Positions 46,677-55,425 of a stretch of DNA of 64,000 bases are shown in pieces. The position numbers and the translations under genes were made by a program. The DNA is from Mesorhizobium tianshanense (GTDB lineage Bacteria; Pseudomonadota; Alphaproteobacteria; Rhizobiales; Rhizobiaceae). Under the pieces are notes generated by a model, which had not been told where the DNA came from, did not search any database, and was given only the letters and a program-made list of their open reading frames with translations. The number at the start of each line of letters is the position of its first letter. The first letter of the stretch is position 1. The stretch covers positions 18,071-82,070 of the forward strand of contig NZ_VLKT01000038.1 of the NCBI RefSeq assembly GCF_007830515.1, written 5' to 3'.

Positions 46677-47383
46677 CACTTGGGCCTCGCGATTTCCAGG
46701 TAGCGCCTCGATACATATTCCAGATGCCTGCGCATCGCCGCTTCGGCCCCGTCCGGATCGCGCGCCGCGATCGCCTCGAAGATTTCGCGATGGGCCTCGT
46801 AGGCCTTGCGGTCTTCACCTTTGGCCAAAGTCGTCCGCCGCTGTTCGAGCAGCCATTCGGCTAATGCCGCGTGGATGGCTGTGAAGATTCGATTGCGGGT
46901 GATCACCGCCAGCACGTAGTGGAAGTCCACGTCCGTACGCTCGAAGCGCGTGAGGTCGCCGATCGACTGCCGGTTTATCTCAAGCGCCTCCTTGAAGCTT
47001 TCAATGTCCTCTGCCGTGGCATTCACAGCGGCGTTGCGGGCAAGCCCGACCTCGAAAAACAGACGCGCGCTCTGGAAATCGTGAACCCCGCCGGGGGCCG
47101 AAATCATGTGCCGTGCCGGCCCTGAGAGGGCGTCGATCACGAATTGGGGTGTGGGGCGGGTGACACGGGCACGCTCGCCGGACCTCACCTCGACAAGGCC
47201 CATCTTGCTCAGATGCAGCAGCGCCTCACGGATTGAGGGGCGCCCGACCCCGAACTGCCGCATGAGTTCCCGTTCCGACGGGAGTCGGTCGGCTTCGGCC
47301 AACTCTCCGGTGCGGATCAGCCGCTCGAGATGTTCTACGACCTCGTCGGAAAGCTTCCGCTGTTTGATCTGAACCCCAATCAC
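46676..47383 (-). CDS. NanR-like GntR (FCD) regulator of the sugar-acid operon
   Basis: This 235-aa protein has the winged HTH (RLPSERELMRQFGVGRPSIREALLHL in part, about 33-58) and then the all-helical FCD ligand domain (about 90-230). Segments such as SGPARHMISAPGGVHDFQSARLF resemble E. coli NanR. A GTG start at 47383 is used. Operator-like repeats lie directly upstream, so self-control is likely. It heads the operon, and the ligand is probably the imported acid or an intermediate. Confidence 0.85.
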   Translation of the reverse strand: MIGVQIKQRKLSDEVVEHLERLIRTGELAEADRLPSERELMRQFGVGRPSIREALLHLSKMGLVEVRSGERARVTRPTPQFVIDALSGPARHMISAPGGVHDFQSARLFFEVGLARNAAVNATAEDIESFKEALEINRQSIGDLTRFERTDVDFHYVLAVITRNRIFTAIHAALAEWLLEQRRTTLAKGEDRKAYEAHREIFEAIAARDPDGAEAAMRRHLEYVSRRYLEIARPK

Positions 47384-47384
47384 G

Positions 47385-47403
47385 TGGCATACCTTTTATA
47401 CCA
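47385..47403 (-). promoter_or_regulatory. NanR-type operator at the GntR start
   Basis: Read on the minus strand, GGTATA (47402-47397), AAA spacer and GGTATG (47393-47388) precede the GTG start by four bases. The two direct repeats also form part of TGGCATA...TATACCA, a near-perfect inverted repeat. E. coli NanR binds tandem GGTATA units with 2-3 base spacing, so self-repression is likely. Confidence 0.6.
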
Positions 47404-47636
47404 GGTGAGCACGCTATTGCCGTAATGCCCCTATGTCAAACAGAACTCATGTCGACAAAGGCTCATAGCCAAGCGCGGCAGCAGCTTGTCTGGCAGGCGT
47501 TTCCAGATGCTCCTTGCAAATCGTCTCGACGAGGCCATGCAGAACCGAGCGCCGCTCCCCCGAAGCTATTCAAACGTCTCGATACATTTTTCTTGAGATC
47601 TCGATCCCGCCTGGATCGGAGACTGGATCAGCAGCA

Positions 47637-50027
47637 TCAATCCAGCGCGCGCAGATAGCGGACTGGGCGACCACCGGCGATCCTGTCGGCAGCCGTCGCG
47701 ATAGAGTTCGCGTCGATACCGAAGTGCCGGTAAAGGTCGTAGATCGTCCCCGATTGGCCGAAATGCTCGACGCCGAGGCTGCGCGTACGGTGACCATGGA
47801 CCGAACCCAGCCAGCCCAATGATGCCGGATGGCCGTCAGTGACGGTGACGATTGCGCAGTGCGGCGGGAGATCGGCAAACAGCCTTTCGACATGGCTCCT
47901 GGCATGGACGAGACCACGTTCGCGCGCACGGCTCGCCGCCGTCCAGCCCGCATTCAGCCGATCTGGTGAAGTCACCGCCAGCAGCCCGACATCGCGGCGA
48001 TCTTCTGCCATCATGCCGACCGCCTGTATTGCTTCCGGCGCCACGGCGCCGGTGTAGGCGACTATCAATTCGGCGTTCGGTCCCGGCCGCCGCAGCCAGT
48101 AGCCGCCGTCGACAATGTCCTGCTCGAGCTCCGGCGTCATGGTACGGACGATCTGCTCGACCGGTCGCGTCGAAAGGCGCAGATAGACCGACCCGCCGGT
48201 CTCCTCGCGCAACCACGTACGCTCGGACTGCACGGCGTCACCGTCACGCTGCATATAATCCAAGGCAAAGCGCATGATGACGCTCAACTCGTCGACGAAC
48301 GCCGGCTCGTAGGCGGCAAGCCCGTCCTGCGCCATGCCGATCATCTGGGTGGCGATCGACTGATGCGCACCGCCTTCCGGCGCCAGCGTGATGCCTGAAG
48401 GCGTGGCGACAAGCAGGAACCGCGCATCCTGGTAGCAGGCATAGTTGAGCGCATCGAGGCCGCGCTGGATAAAGGGATCGTAGAGCGTCCCGATCGGCAG
48501 CAGCCGCTTGCCGAAGATCGAATGCGACAGGCCCAACGCCGACAGGAGGATGAAGAGATTGTTTTCGGCGATGCCGAGCTCGATATGCTGGCCGGAGGTG
48601 CCGAATTCCCATTTCTGCGCCGAGGCGATGCGTTCGCTGCGGAACGTGTCGGCCAGCGACTGACGCGCAAACAGGCCGCGCCGGTTAACCCAAGGGCCGA
48701 GATTGGTCGAAACGGTGACATCGGGCGATGTCGTGACGATCGCGTCGGCGAGCGGCCCGCCGGCCCGTGCAATCTCGTCCAGGATCCTGCCGAAGCCGAC
48801 CTGGGTGGAAACGCTCCCCTTGGCCTCCGCGGCGAGCCGATCGGGGACCAGGATGCGCTGAGCGTGTCGGCGCCGCTGGCCCTTTGCCGCGAAGGGCACC
48901 GCTCCGAGAAACCGCCGCAGATCCGCCTCCTGAATGCCCAGCCCCTCGAAGGCGTCCCACTCCCGCCCTTCGCCGACCGACATTGAGGCGCGAAAGATTG
49001 CCATCTGATCCTTGGTCATCAGCCCGGCATGATTGTCCTTGTGGCCGGCGAAGGGCAGGCCGAAGCCCTTGATCGTGTAGGCGATGAAGCAGGCCGGCCG
49101 ATCGTTGCCGCGCGCCGCCTCGAACGCCTCGATCAGGCAAGGCAGGTCATGGCCGCCGAGATTGGTCATCAGTGCGGAGAGCTCGGTATCGGACCGCCGG
49201 TCGAGAAGCGATTTCAGGCCTGGCCTCTCTCCGATGTCGGCGAGCAGGCGCTTGCGCCAGGCGGCTGCGCCCTGAAAGGTCAGCGCCGAATAGAGCTGGT
49301 TCGGGCAGGCGTCGATCCAGGCCCTCAACGCCTCGCCGCCCGGTTCGGCGAAGGCTGCCTCAAGCAGCGAGCCGTATTTCAGGATGACGACGTCCCAGCC
49401 AAAATTCCTGAAAATGCTTTCGAAGCGCTCCCAAAGGCCCTCGCGCACCACGGCGTCGAGGCTCTGGCGGTTGTAGTCGACGATCCACCAGCAGTTGCGC
49501 AGCCCGTGTTTCCAGCCTTCCAGAAGCGCCTCGAAGATGTTGCCCTCGTCCATTTCGGCGTCGCCGATAAGTGCCACCATGCGGCCCTCCGAGACGCTTT
49601 CATCGCGGGCGCTGAGATAATCCTGCACCAGTGAGGCAAACAGCGTCTGCGCGACGCCCAGCCCTACGGAACCGGTAGAAAAATCGACGTCGTCGACGTC
49701 CTTGGTCCGTGACGGATAGCTTTGCGCGCCACCGAAGGCACGAAACCGTTCGAGCTTCTCCCTCGTCTGGCTGCCCAGCAGATACTGGATAGCGTGGAAG
49801 ACCGGCGAGGCATGCGGCTTCACCGCAATGCGGTCGTGCGGCCTCAGCACCGAGAAATAGAGCGCGGTCATGATCGTCACGAGCGACGCCGACGAAGCCT
49901 GGTGTCCACCGACCTTCACGCCATCGGTGTTTTCGCGCAGATGATTGGCGTTGTGGATCATCCATGCCGACAGCCAGAGTACCTTTTTCTCCAGTGCCGA
50001 AAGTGCCTCCAATTGTTGTTTGTCCAT
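47637..50027 (-). CDS. Homodimeric pyruvate-dehydrogenase-E1-like/MdeB-like transketolase-fold enzyme
   Basis: The 796-aa protein has the TPP fold in one chain. GDAEMDEGNIFEALLEGWKHG and NCWWIVDYNRQSLDAVV (about 155-195) form the GDG-N(N) diphosphate-binding motif, and the second Pyr domain (about 420-700) carries GIAENNLFILLSALGLSHS. AceE-type E1 (about 890 aa) and MdeB, the 2-ketobutyrate dehydrogenase E1 of the methionine gamma-lyase locus, are the nearest relatives. No E2/E3 genes are near. It is divergent from an Lrp regulator, as mdeB is from mdeR. Confidence 0.8.
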   Translation of the reverse strand: MDKQQLEALSALEKKVLWLSAWMIHNANHLRENTDGVKVGGHQASSASLVTIMTALYFSVLRPHDRIAVKPHASPVFHAIQYLLGSQTREKLERFRAFGGAQSYPSRTKDVDDVDFSTGSVGLGVAQTLFASLVQDYLSARDESVSEGRMVALIGDAEMDEGNIFEALLEGWKHGLRNCWWIVDYNRQSLDAVVREGLWERFESIFRNFGWDVVILKYGSLLEAAFAEPGGEALRAWIDACPNQLYSALTFQGAAAWRKRLLADIGERPGLKSLLDRRSDTELSALMTNLGGHDLPCLIEAFEAARGNDRPACFIAYTIKGFGLPFAGHKDNHAGLMTKDQMAIFRASMSVGEGREWDAFEGLGIQEADLRRFLGAVPFAAKGQRRRHAQRILVPDRLAAEAKGSVSTQVGFGRILDEIARAGGPLADAIVTTSPDVTVSTNLGPWVNRRGLFARQSLADTFRSERIASAQKWEFGTSGQHIELGIAENNLFILLSALGLSHSIFGKRLLPIGTLYDPFIQRGLDALNYACYQDARFLLVATPSGITLAPEGGAHQSIATQMIGMAQDGLAAYEPAFVDELSVIMRFALDYMQRDGDAVQSERTWLREETGGSVYLRLSTRPVEQIVRTMTPELEQDIVDGGYWLRRPGPNAELIVAYTGAVAPEAIQAVGMMAEDRRDVGLLAVTSPDRLNAGWTAASRARERGLVHARSHVERLFADLPPHCAIVTVTDGHPASLGWLGSVHGHRTRSLGVEHFGQSGTIYDLYRHFGIDANSIATAADRIAGGRPVRYLRALD

Positions 50028-50107
50028 GCCGCAAGACTCCCGATTACGATCGCCGCAATCATAGAGCCGACCAAAAGCCGATTGTCGCTAAACTTGATTG
50101 AAGTTGG

Positions 50108-50122
50108 CAGCTAAGTTAGCTG
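50108..50122. promoter_or_regulatory. 15-bp palindrome between the E1-like and Lrp genes
   Basis: CAGCTAA-G-TTAGCTG is a perfect inverted repeat, 35 bases before the Lrp start and 81 bases before the E1-like start, as expected for a divergent Lrp operator. The identity of the regulator is inferred from position. Confidence 0.5.
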
Positions 50123-50156
50123 TTTTCACTAATATCTGCGACAGGAGTGATGTTCC

Positions 50157-50630
50157 GTGCCAAAAAGTCGACTAGACGAAATCGACCGGAAGATTATCGC
50201 CGCACTACAGGTCGATGGCAGGATGACGGCCCAGCAGTTGGCCGACCAAGTCGGCCTTTCGGCCTCGCCCTGCGCCCGCCGGGTCCGCCTGATGGAGGAT
50301 ATGGGCGTGATCACCGGTTACGCCGCGCTGATCGATCAGGACTTGGTCGACCTGCCAATCTCGGTGTTCGCCTCGATCAAGCTGGAGCGCCAGCGCGAAA
50401 ACGAGCTGGAGCGGTTCAACGCGGCAATCGCCCGTTGGCCGGAGGTGGTCGATTGCTATCTCATGACCGGGCAGCGCGACTACCTGCTGCGCGTGGTGGT
50501 GCGAGACCTGCATGCCTACGAGCGCTTCCTGAAGGAAAAGCTGACACGGCTGGACGGTGTCTCCTCGATCGAATCGAGCTTCGCGCTTGCTCAGATCAAG
50601 CGGTCGAACCGGCTGCCGGTCGAGGTGTGA
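50157..50630 (+). CDS. Lrp/AsnC-type regulator, probably of the E1-like gene
   Basis: The 157-aa protein has an HTH (RMTAQQLADQVGLSASPCARRVRLM, in part, about 22-46) and an AsnC/RAM ligand domain (YAALIDQDLVDLPISVFASIKL, TGQRDYLLRVVVRDL). The start GTG 50157 follows GACAGGAGTGAT. It is divergent from the E1-like gene and close to the palindrome; the MdeR-type model fits well. Confidence 0.85.
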   Translation: MPKSRLDEIDRKIIAALQVDGRMTAQQLADQVGLSASPCARRVRLMEDMGVITGYAALIDQDLVDLPISVFASIKLERQRENELERFNAAIARWPEVVDCYLMTGQRDYLLRVVVRDLHAYERFLKEKLTRLDGVSSIESSFALAQIKRSNRLPVEV

Positions 50631-51208
50631 TTTTTGAGGCTCACAGATCATACCCGGTCCATCCTTGCCACACCTTATGGTGGGAGCAGGATTTCAGCCA
50701 ATTGGCGAGTAGAAGGTTCGACCCTCGGGATCCGGGCGTTTGCAATCGCAACATGTTTGCGCGGCCCCATGTCCTAAAACATATCGCGTCGATTTTGGCG
50801 GTTTTGGACCCTGGCTTGTCCGTTTTGCTTTTCTAGAAAGCCTCCCAACTCGTCCTTGAAGTCTTTCAAAGTTGCGTTGATGCGATCGATCGTTGCACCG
50901 ATCGACATGGATACCACTTGCATGAGCTTATGCTGTGAATCGTGCACCTGCAGCGGCCACAACCAGATCAACCGTCAGCGTGCCACTCTTTCGAAGCGGA
51001 CCCCAGCAAGAAACGCCAGAAGTATCATTATGGCGGCCCAAATGTTTCCTTGACCCGCTTTGCAGCTGGCCGACAGCATTCCGACAGTGTTTAGCCACCA
51101 GCTGTGTCGTCGAATTTGAGCATCCATGTCGCTTGCTGAGGCGACAGACAAGGAAAATTGCGAGAGCAACCGGTTCGCAGCGTTGCGCCTAACAGAATCC
51201 GTCGGCAG
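50631..51208. other. Intergenic region with two doubtful small frames
   Basis: Minus-strand frames at 50774-50971 and 50975-51169 are open. The second ends in a hydrophobic stretch (AAIMILLAFLAGVRF) and the first has MSIGATIDRINATLKDFK, but neither has a ribosome site I trust. A broken small membrane protein is possible; otherwise nothing recognised. Confidence 0.3.
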
Positions 51209-51841
51209 CTACGCCGGCCTCGTGATCATTCCTTCGGCCCAAAGCACCGGCTCCGTCATCCGATAGAAATCTTGTGTTGCCACGAGGGCTGCTGGGGACA
51301 TATCAACCATCAGACCGATAATCGTCATGCCGTCGCGTTGCAGCGATGGCCCAAGCTGCCTGGGATTCCAGCCGATCGACGCGAGGCGCTCGAACCAATA
51401 AGCCTCACAGACAATTGTCAGACTCCGGATATATCGTTGAATGCAGAATTCGAGAATTCCGCAGTAGATGACGCCGGCTGCCTGGCAAGGCCGGCCCGGC
51501 TCACGAAGATCTCGAGCCACGAATATTCTGGTCCATTCAAAGATATCGTGCCGGCGCGGAACGCGATCATGGGCGAGTTGCGGGAAGACCTCGCTCATCA
51601 GATGTGGCCTGAGGGTCGGAACCAAACGGGATCCGGCGACAACGCCTCTTCCTGGCTGGATGCCAAGCAGATGGATCGCGTCCGAAGTATCAAACGCATC
51701 GATCTCGCGACCGTCGAGGCGTCTCAGCTCATGCCATCCGCGTTCGTTGACGTAAACCTCATGTCGCAGGCAAAAGTAGCTGTCGAGATGCTTTCGATAG
51801 GCAAAGCTGTTTGACGCGTCGACGGCATGAACATGAAGCAT
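51209..51841 (-). CDS. LuxI-family acyl-homoserine-lactone synthase
   Basis: The 210-aa protein has the conserved AHL-synthase residues: Arg of CLRHEVYVNERGWHEL (about 25-40, with F/W), the Asp/Asp of DAFDTSDAIHLL (about 48-58), Arg of VAGSRLVPTLRPHLMSEVFP (about 70) and Glu/Arg of IFEWTRIFVARD (about 100). The Thr before the C-terminal acyl-binding part favours a 3-oxo-type product only weakly. Gene lies after luxR with a 71-base gap holding a lux-box-like site. Sensible start at 51841. Confidence 0.85.
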   Translation of the reverse strand: MLHVHAVDASNSFAYRKHLDSYFCLRHEVYVNERGWHELRRLDGREIDAFDTSDAIHLLGIQPGRGVVAGSRLVPTLRPHLMSEVFPQLAHDRVPRRHDIFEWTRIFVARDLREPGRPCQAAGVIYCGILEFCIQRYIRSLTIVCEAYWFERLASIGWNPRQLGPSLQRDGMTIIGLMVDMSPAALVATQDFYRMTEPVLWAEGMITRPA

Positions 51842-51894
51842 TGCGGTTCCTCAATGGAACCCTATCCGATCACGCGGCCCTTCCCAGCGGAATA

Positions 51895-51906
51895 CTCAGA
51901 TCTGAG
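51895..51906. promoter_or_regulatory. tra/lux-box-like palindrome upstream of luxI
   Basis: CTCAGATCTGAG is a perfect 12-bp palindrome with the CAGATCTG core of the TraR tra box. It lies in the luxR-luxI gap, centred 59 bases before the luxI start, which fits an activator site around -40 of a luxI promoter. Confidence 0.55.
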
Positions 51907-51912
51907 GATGGC

Positions 51913-52662
51913 TCAAAGTTCGATTTCATGCCTGCGATGAGCCTCGACGATGGCATGGACAACGTTGGCCGCATTGAGCTTCTGTTTGATGTTGCGCTGG
52001 TGCGTGGTCACAGTGTTCTCAGAAATGCCAAGTATTCGGGAAACCTCCCATGCGGTCTTGCCTCCTGCGACCCACTGCAGGATTTCACGCTCCCGCTCGG
52101 AAAGTTTTTGTCTCGGCTGCCTGCGCGAGTTGCCGATCAATCGTTCGGCAGCTGAGTAGGCATGGCGCGCAAGCGCATGAATGGTGCAGCGCGCCGCCGG
52201 CGCCAAATCAATCTCGCTTCCAGCAACCGTCACACAGGCAGGATCGCCAAAAGCATCCTGGATGGGGATGCAGATCCCGTCGCGAAGTCCAAACTCCTTG
52301 GCTTCATCCATCACCCGCCTGGCATTGCTGTTCGTCAAGCCGTGATAGACATCCCTCCAAAGGAAAGGTTCGATCGCACCACGGCACAAGGTGGCGCAGG
52401 GGTCATGACGATAATATCCGGCAGCCATGTAGTGTTCATACCATTCGCCGGGCCAACCGTTGACAAGGATGTGTTCATCCAACATTCCGGTATCCTGGCG
52501 TGGCAATTCGGTAATGAGACAAGCTGCGTAGCCGTAACGTTCAATCCTTTTACGCAGTTGCCGGATGATTTCCGTGGCGCTGGTTGCACTGTCAATCTGC
52601 GCGGCAGCTTCAAATATCTGTATTAGCTCATGCTGTAAGACGCTCCGGTGAACCGCCGACAT
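51913..52662 (-). CDS. LuxR-family quorum-sensing regulator
   Basis: The 249-aa protein has an N-terminal autoinducer-binding domain (about 10-165; WPGEWYEHYMAAGYYRHDP with the conserved Trp/Tyr/Asp) and a C-terminal HTH (LSEREREILQWVAGGKTAWEVSRIL in part, about 190-215, and TVTTHQRNIKQKL). It is directly upstream of luxI on the same strand. The start at 52662 is set by AAAGGG nine bases before. Confidence 0.88.
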   Translation of the reverse strand: MSAVHRSVLQHELIQIFEAAAQIDSATSATEIIRQLRKRIERYGYAACLITELPRQDTGMLDEHILVNGWPGEWYEHYMAAGYYRHDPCATLCRGAIEPFLWRDVYHGLTNSNARRVMDEAKEFGLRDGICIPIQDAFGDPACVTVAGSEIDLAPAARCTIHALARHAYSAAERLIGNSRRQPRQKLSEREREILQWVAGGKTAWEVSRILGISENTVTTHQRNIKQKLNAANVVHAIVEAHRRHEIEL

Positions 52663-52742
52663 TACACGCCCTTTCAATGTACTGAGACAAAGAAAACAAT
52701 AATTAACTTAGGTCCCACTGCAACCCGCAGCGGAACGTTTGA

Positions 52743-52754
52743 CTACTATAGTAG
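52743..52754. promoter_or_regulatory. CTACTATAGTAG operator of the first XRE gene
   Basis: A perfect 12-bp palindrome centred 42 bases before the XRE start at 52791. Its ACTATAGT core recurs upstream of the convergent XRE gene (53354-53363). Confidence 0.5.
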
Positions 52755-52790
52755 GTGGCACTAAAGGGCGCGTTCTGACTGCCTCGCCGC

Positions 52791-53006
52791 ATGAGGCTGA
52801 GGTCTGTCTTTGCTCGCAATCTAAGGTTGCTCCGTCAAGCCACTGGCCTGTCGCAGGAGCAACTTGCCGACCTTGCCGGCCTCGACCGCAACTATGTCGG
52901 CAAGCTCGAGCGAGAAGAGAACTCACCAACCGTCGACACTTTGGAGGTGCTGGCGTTAGCGTTGCAGGTTGACGTCGAGAAGTTGATCCGTCGCAACGGG
53001 CCTTGA
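52791..53006 (+). CDS. XRE-family regulator (C-protein-like)
   Basis: The 71-aa protein is a single HTH: NLRLLRQATGLSQEQLADLAGLDR (in part, about 10-33) with NYVGKLEREENSPTVDTLEVLA. Size and sequence match controller (C) proteins of restriction-modification systems and small phage-type repressors. No restriction genes are nearby. ACTATAGT lies upstream. Confidence 0.75.
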   Translation: MRLRSVFARNLRLLRQATGLSQEQLADLAGLDRNYVGKLEREENSPTVDTLEVLALALQVDVEKLIRRNGP

Positions 53007-53036
53007 ATCCACCGCTCCAGGAGAGCGTCGAGAATA

Positions 53037-53315
53037 CTAGGACTTTCCTTTGCGCCGTGCACGCGCCTTTACGGCCCGGTCTTCAGCCGAGGCCTGGGCA
53101 TTTTTGCCTGGCCGTTTCGTCAGTTCTTCGATGTCGACGCTCAAAGCGTTGGCGATCTTGGCGAGCGATAGGAGCGTGGGATTACGGCGGCCGGCCTCGA
53201 GCCCGCTCAGATAGGCGCGCGTGAACCCTGAACGGAACGACAGTTCCTCTTGCGAGAGCGCTTGCGCGCGACGAATCTTCTGCACGTTGAGGCCGACAAC
53301 CACCCGTAGGTCCAT
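53037..53315 (-). CDS. XRE-family regulator, convergent partner
   Basis: The start at 53315 (MDLRVVVGLNVQKIRRAQ) gives 92 aa; the HTH is LSQEELSFRSGFTRAYLSGLE (in part). The tail is basic (KARARRKGKS). It converges with the other XRE gene and has CACTATAGTG upstream. Both may see the same operator. Confidence 0.75.
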   Translation of the reverse strand: MDLRVVVGLNVQKIRRAQALSQEELSFRSGFTRAYLSGLEAGRRNPTLLSLAKIANALSVDIEELTKRPGKNAQASAEDRAVKARARRKGKS

Positions 53316-53353
53316 GAGGACATGGTCGCCGCTGCGCACACTTTAAGACGACA

Positions 53354-53363
53354 CACTATAGTG
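53354..53363. promoter_or_regulatory. CACTATAGTG operator of the second XRE gene
   Basis: A perfect 10-bp palindrome 39 bases before the XRE start on the minus strand and 82 bases before the IclR start on the plus strand. It shares ACTATAGT with 52743-52754. Confidence 0.5.
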
Positions 53364-53444
53364 AACATTCCTCATTGACAGGCACGGCCAATGCTGCTTT
53401 TCTCGCCATATTGAGGAACATCATTCCGAAATAAGGAACACTTG

Positions 53445-54242
53445 GTGACAGGGAATCTCTCGTTGGAACGTGGCCTTGCGGTTCTCAATCTTCTTAAAGA
53501 AGCGGATGAGGCGGTCGGGGTGCGTGACCTTGCTCGGAGGCTTGAGCAGAGCGCTCCTGCCGTGCAGCGCATCCTGAACACTCTGGCTGAGCAGGGTTAT
53601 GTCGAGCAGGCGCCAGACTCGCGTCGCTACCGGCTCGGTCACTCTGTTCTGGCGCTTGCACGCAAAATCCTGAGTAAAGACCGCTTGGTAGGTTTGGCTG
53701 AACTGGAATTGCAGGCACTGGCTGCCGAAGGTTGTTTCAACGCATTCCTCGGTATCAGGCGGGGCGACAGCGGCATTTATCTCCTGACAGTGCAGAGTAG
53801 AAGCCCAGTCGTCATTCGTTCTTCGCCTGGCGAAACGTTTCCGTTGCATTCGAGCGCGCTAGGCAAGGCTCTCTTGATGGAGTTGGGCGGCGAAGCGGTC
53901 ATTGGCATGCTTGGACGGGGTCCGCTAGAACAGATTACCGCCCGTACCGTCACGGACCCGCACAAGCTGGTTGCTCAAATCAGCGCTTCCGAATCCATCG
54001 GTTACACAACGTCCCTGGACGAGAACTTTATCGGCTTGATCGCGGTCGGCGCACCGCTTCGCGATGCATCAGGCACGATCGTCGCGGCCATAAGTGTGGC
54101 CTACCCCCGCTCGGTTGGACCGCATGTGGAGATCGCCGAAATTGGAGAGGCAGTCATGGCGGCAGCAGCGCGCATCTCCGCCGGCCTCGGCTTCCGGGAT
54201 TCAAGAGAGAATCGAGATCGGGATCCCCATCATGCTGCTTAA
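53445..54242 (+). CDS. IclR-family regulator of the amino-acid operon
   Basis: The 265-aa protein has an N-terminal winged HTH (VRDLARRLEQSAPAVQRILNTLAEQG, in part, about 25-50) and an IclR effector domain (about 75-250; SSALGKALLMELGGEAV). GTG 53445 is chosen because AAGGA lies seven to eight bases before; TTG at 53442 is also possible. The peptidase gene begins inside its last codons, so it leads the operon. GGAA/TTCC repeats at 53415-53440 may be its operator. Confidence 0.8.
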   Translation: MTGNLSLERGLAVLNLLKEADEAVGVRDLARRLEQSAPAVQRILNTLAEQGYVEQAPDSRRYRLGHSVLALARKILSKDRLVGLAELELQALAAEGCFNAFLGIRRGDSGIYLLTVQSRSPVVIRSSPGETFPLHSSALGKALLMELGGEAVIGMLGRGPLEQITARTVTDPHKLVAQISASESIGYTTSLDENFIGLIAVGAPLRDASGTIVAAISVAYPRSVGPHVEIAEIGEAVMAAAARISAGLGFRDSRENRDRDPHHAA

Positions 54243-55425
54243 CGAACCGCGCCTACAACAGCGCATGACAGATGTCGGGCTGGATGCAGTCGTGGCAACG
54301 GCGCCGGAAAATGTGACGTATATGAGCGGCTTCTGGGCTCTGCCGCAATGGATCCGGCGTGGCCCGCAGGCGTATGTCGTTTGGCCGGCTCCTGACAATG
54401 GCATGCCCGAAATCATCACCAGTACCAGTACACTCGACCTGGTTGCAGACCAGGAGCTTTGGGTAAGCAAGGTCCGTCGCTATGGCGACTTTCATGCCGA
54501 CATCCGTCCCTCGGCCGCCGAGGATGCCGTGAGCGAACGACACCTCCAGCTTCGGGCTCTGCCGGGACATAGCGATGCGATCGCGGCGCTGGTCGCCGCA
54601 TTGCAGCAAGCGCAGCTGGGCCGTGCGCGGATCGGCATTGACGAGGCCGGGCTCGTGCCGGGACATCTGGAAGCACTCAAGGCGCATTTGCCAAATGCAT
54701 CCTGGGTACCGGCCACAGCACTGCTTCGCGAGGTTCGCGCAGTTAAGACGGGCGACGAAATCGAACGGCTCGGCCAAGTCGCTCGCATTGCAGAGCGCTC
54801 CATTCAATCAGCGCTTGCGGTTGCCAAAGAAGGTGCGACCGAAGAAGATTTGGCGCGCGCCTTTCATATCAAGACGGTAGAGGAAGGCGCCCTGCCCGTG
54901 TTGGGCTGCATCGGTTTTGGCGAACGCAGCGCGCTTATGAACGTGCAGCCTTCCGCCCGTGAGTTGCGCGCCGGAGAAATCATTCGCTTCGATGTCGGCG
55001 GCCGGTTTCGACACTATCGCGCCGACATTGCCCGCATCGCCACACTGGGTGAACCGCCGCCGCAAGCGCGTCGGCTCCAGCAAGCGTTGCTGCGTGGGGT
55101 TCAGCATGCCTGCGACATTATTCGGCCGGGCATGGCAGCGGCAAAGCTCTTCGAGGCAGTGGTACGTGTCGTCCAGCGAGAAGGAATCACACACTACAAG
55201 CGCGATCACGTCGGCCATGGCATCGGCCTTGATGGCTACGATGCGCCGACACTTTCGGCACACAGTACAGAGGTCCTTGAAGAAGGAATGGTGCTGTGCG
55301 TGGAGACACCCTACTACGAGATCGGCCGCTGGGGGTTACAGGTGGAGGATATGGTCGTTGTTCGTCGAGGTGGAGTGGAACGGCTGACGGAGACGAAGGG
55401 CGATATCATGGTGGTGCCGTTATGA
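54232..55425 (+). CDS. M24-family metallopeptidase (aminopeptidase P/creatinase fold)
   Basis: The 397-aa protein has the creatinase N-terminal domain (about 1-130) and the pita-bread domain with all five dimetal ligands: two Asp in IIRFDVGGRFRHYRADIAR, His in DHVGHGIGL, Glu in VLCVETPYYE and Glu in LQVEDMVVV. It may cleave X-Pro peptides or hydrolyse an amidino or cyclic amino acid, as ectoine hydrolase does. ATG 54232 lies within the end of the IclR frame; its TGA overlaps the next start. Confidence 0.85.
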   Translation: MLLNEPRLQQRMTDVGLDAVVATAPENVTYMSGFWALPQWIRRGPQAYVVWPAPDNGMPEIITSTSTLDLVADQELWVSKVRRYGDFHADIRPSAAEDAVSERHLQLRALPGHSDAIAALVAALQQAQLGRARIGIDEAGLVPGHLEALKAHLPNASWVPATALLREVRAVKTGDEIERLGQVARIAERSIQSALAVAKEGATEEDLARAFHIKTVEEGALPVLGCIGFGERSALMNVQPSARELRAGEIIRFDVGGRFRHYRADIARIATLGEPPPQARRLQQALLRGVQHACDIIRPGMAAAKLFEAVVRVVQREGITHYKRDHVGHGIGLDGYDAPTLSAHSTEVLEEGMVLCVETPYYEIGRWGLQVEDMVVVRRGGVERLTETKGDIMVVPL

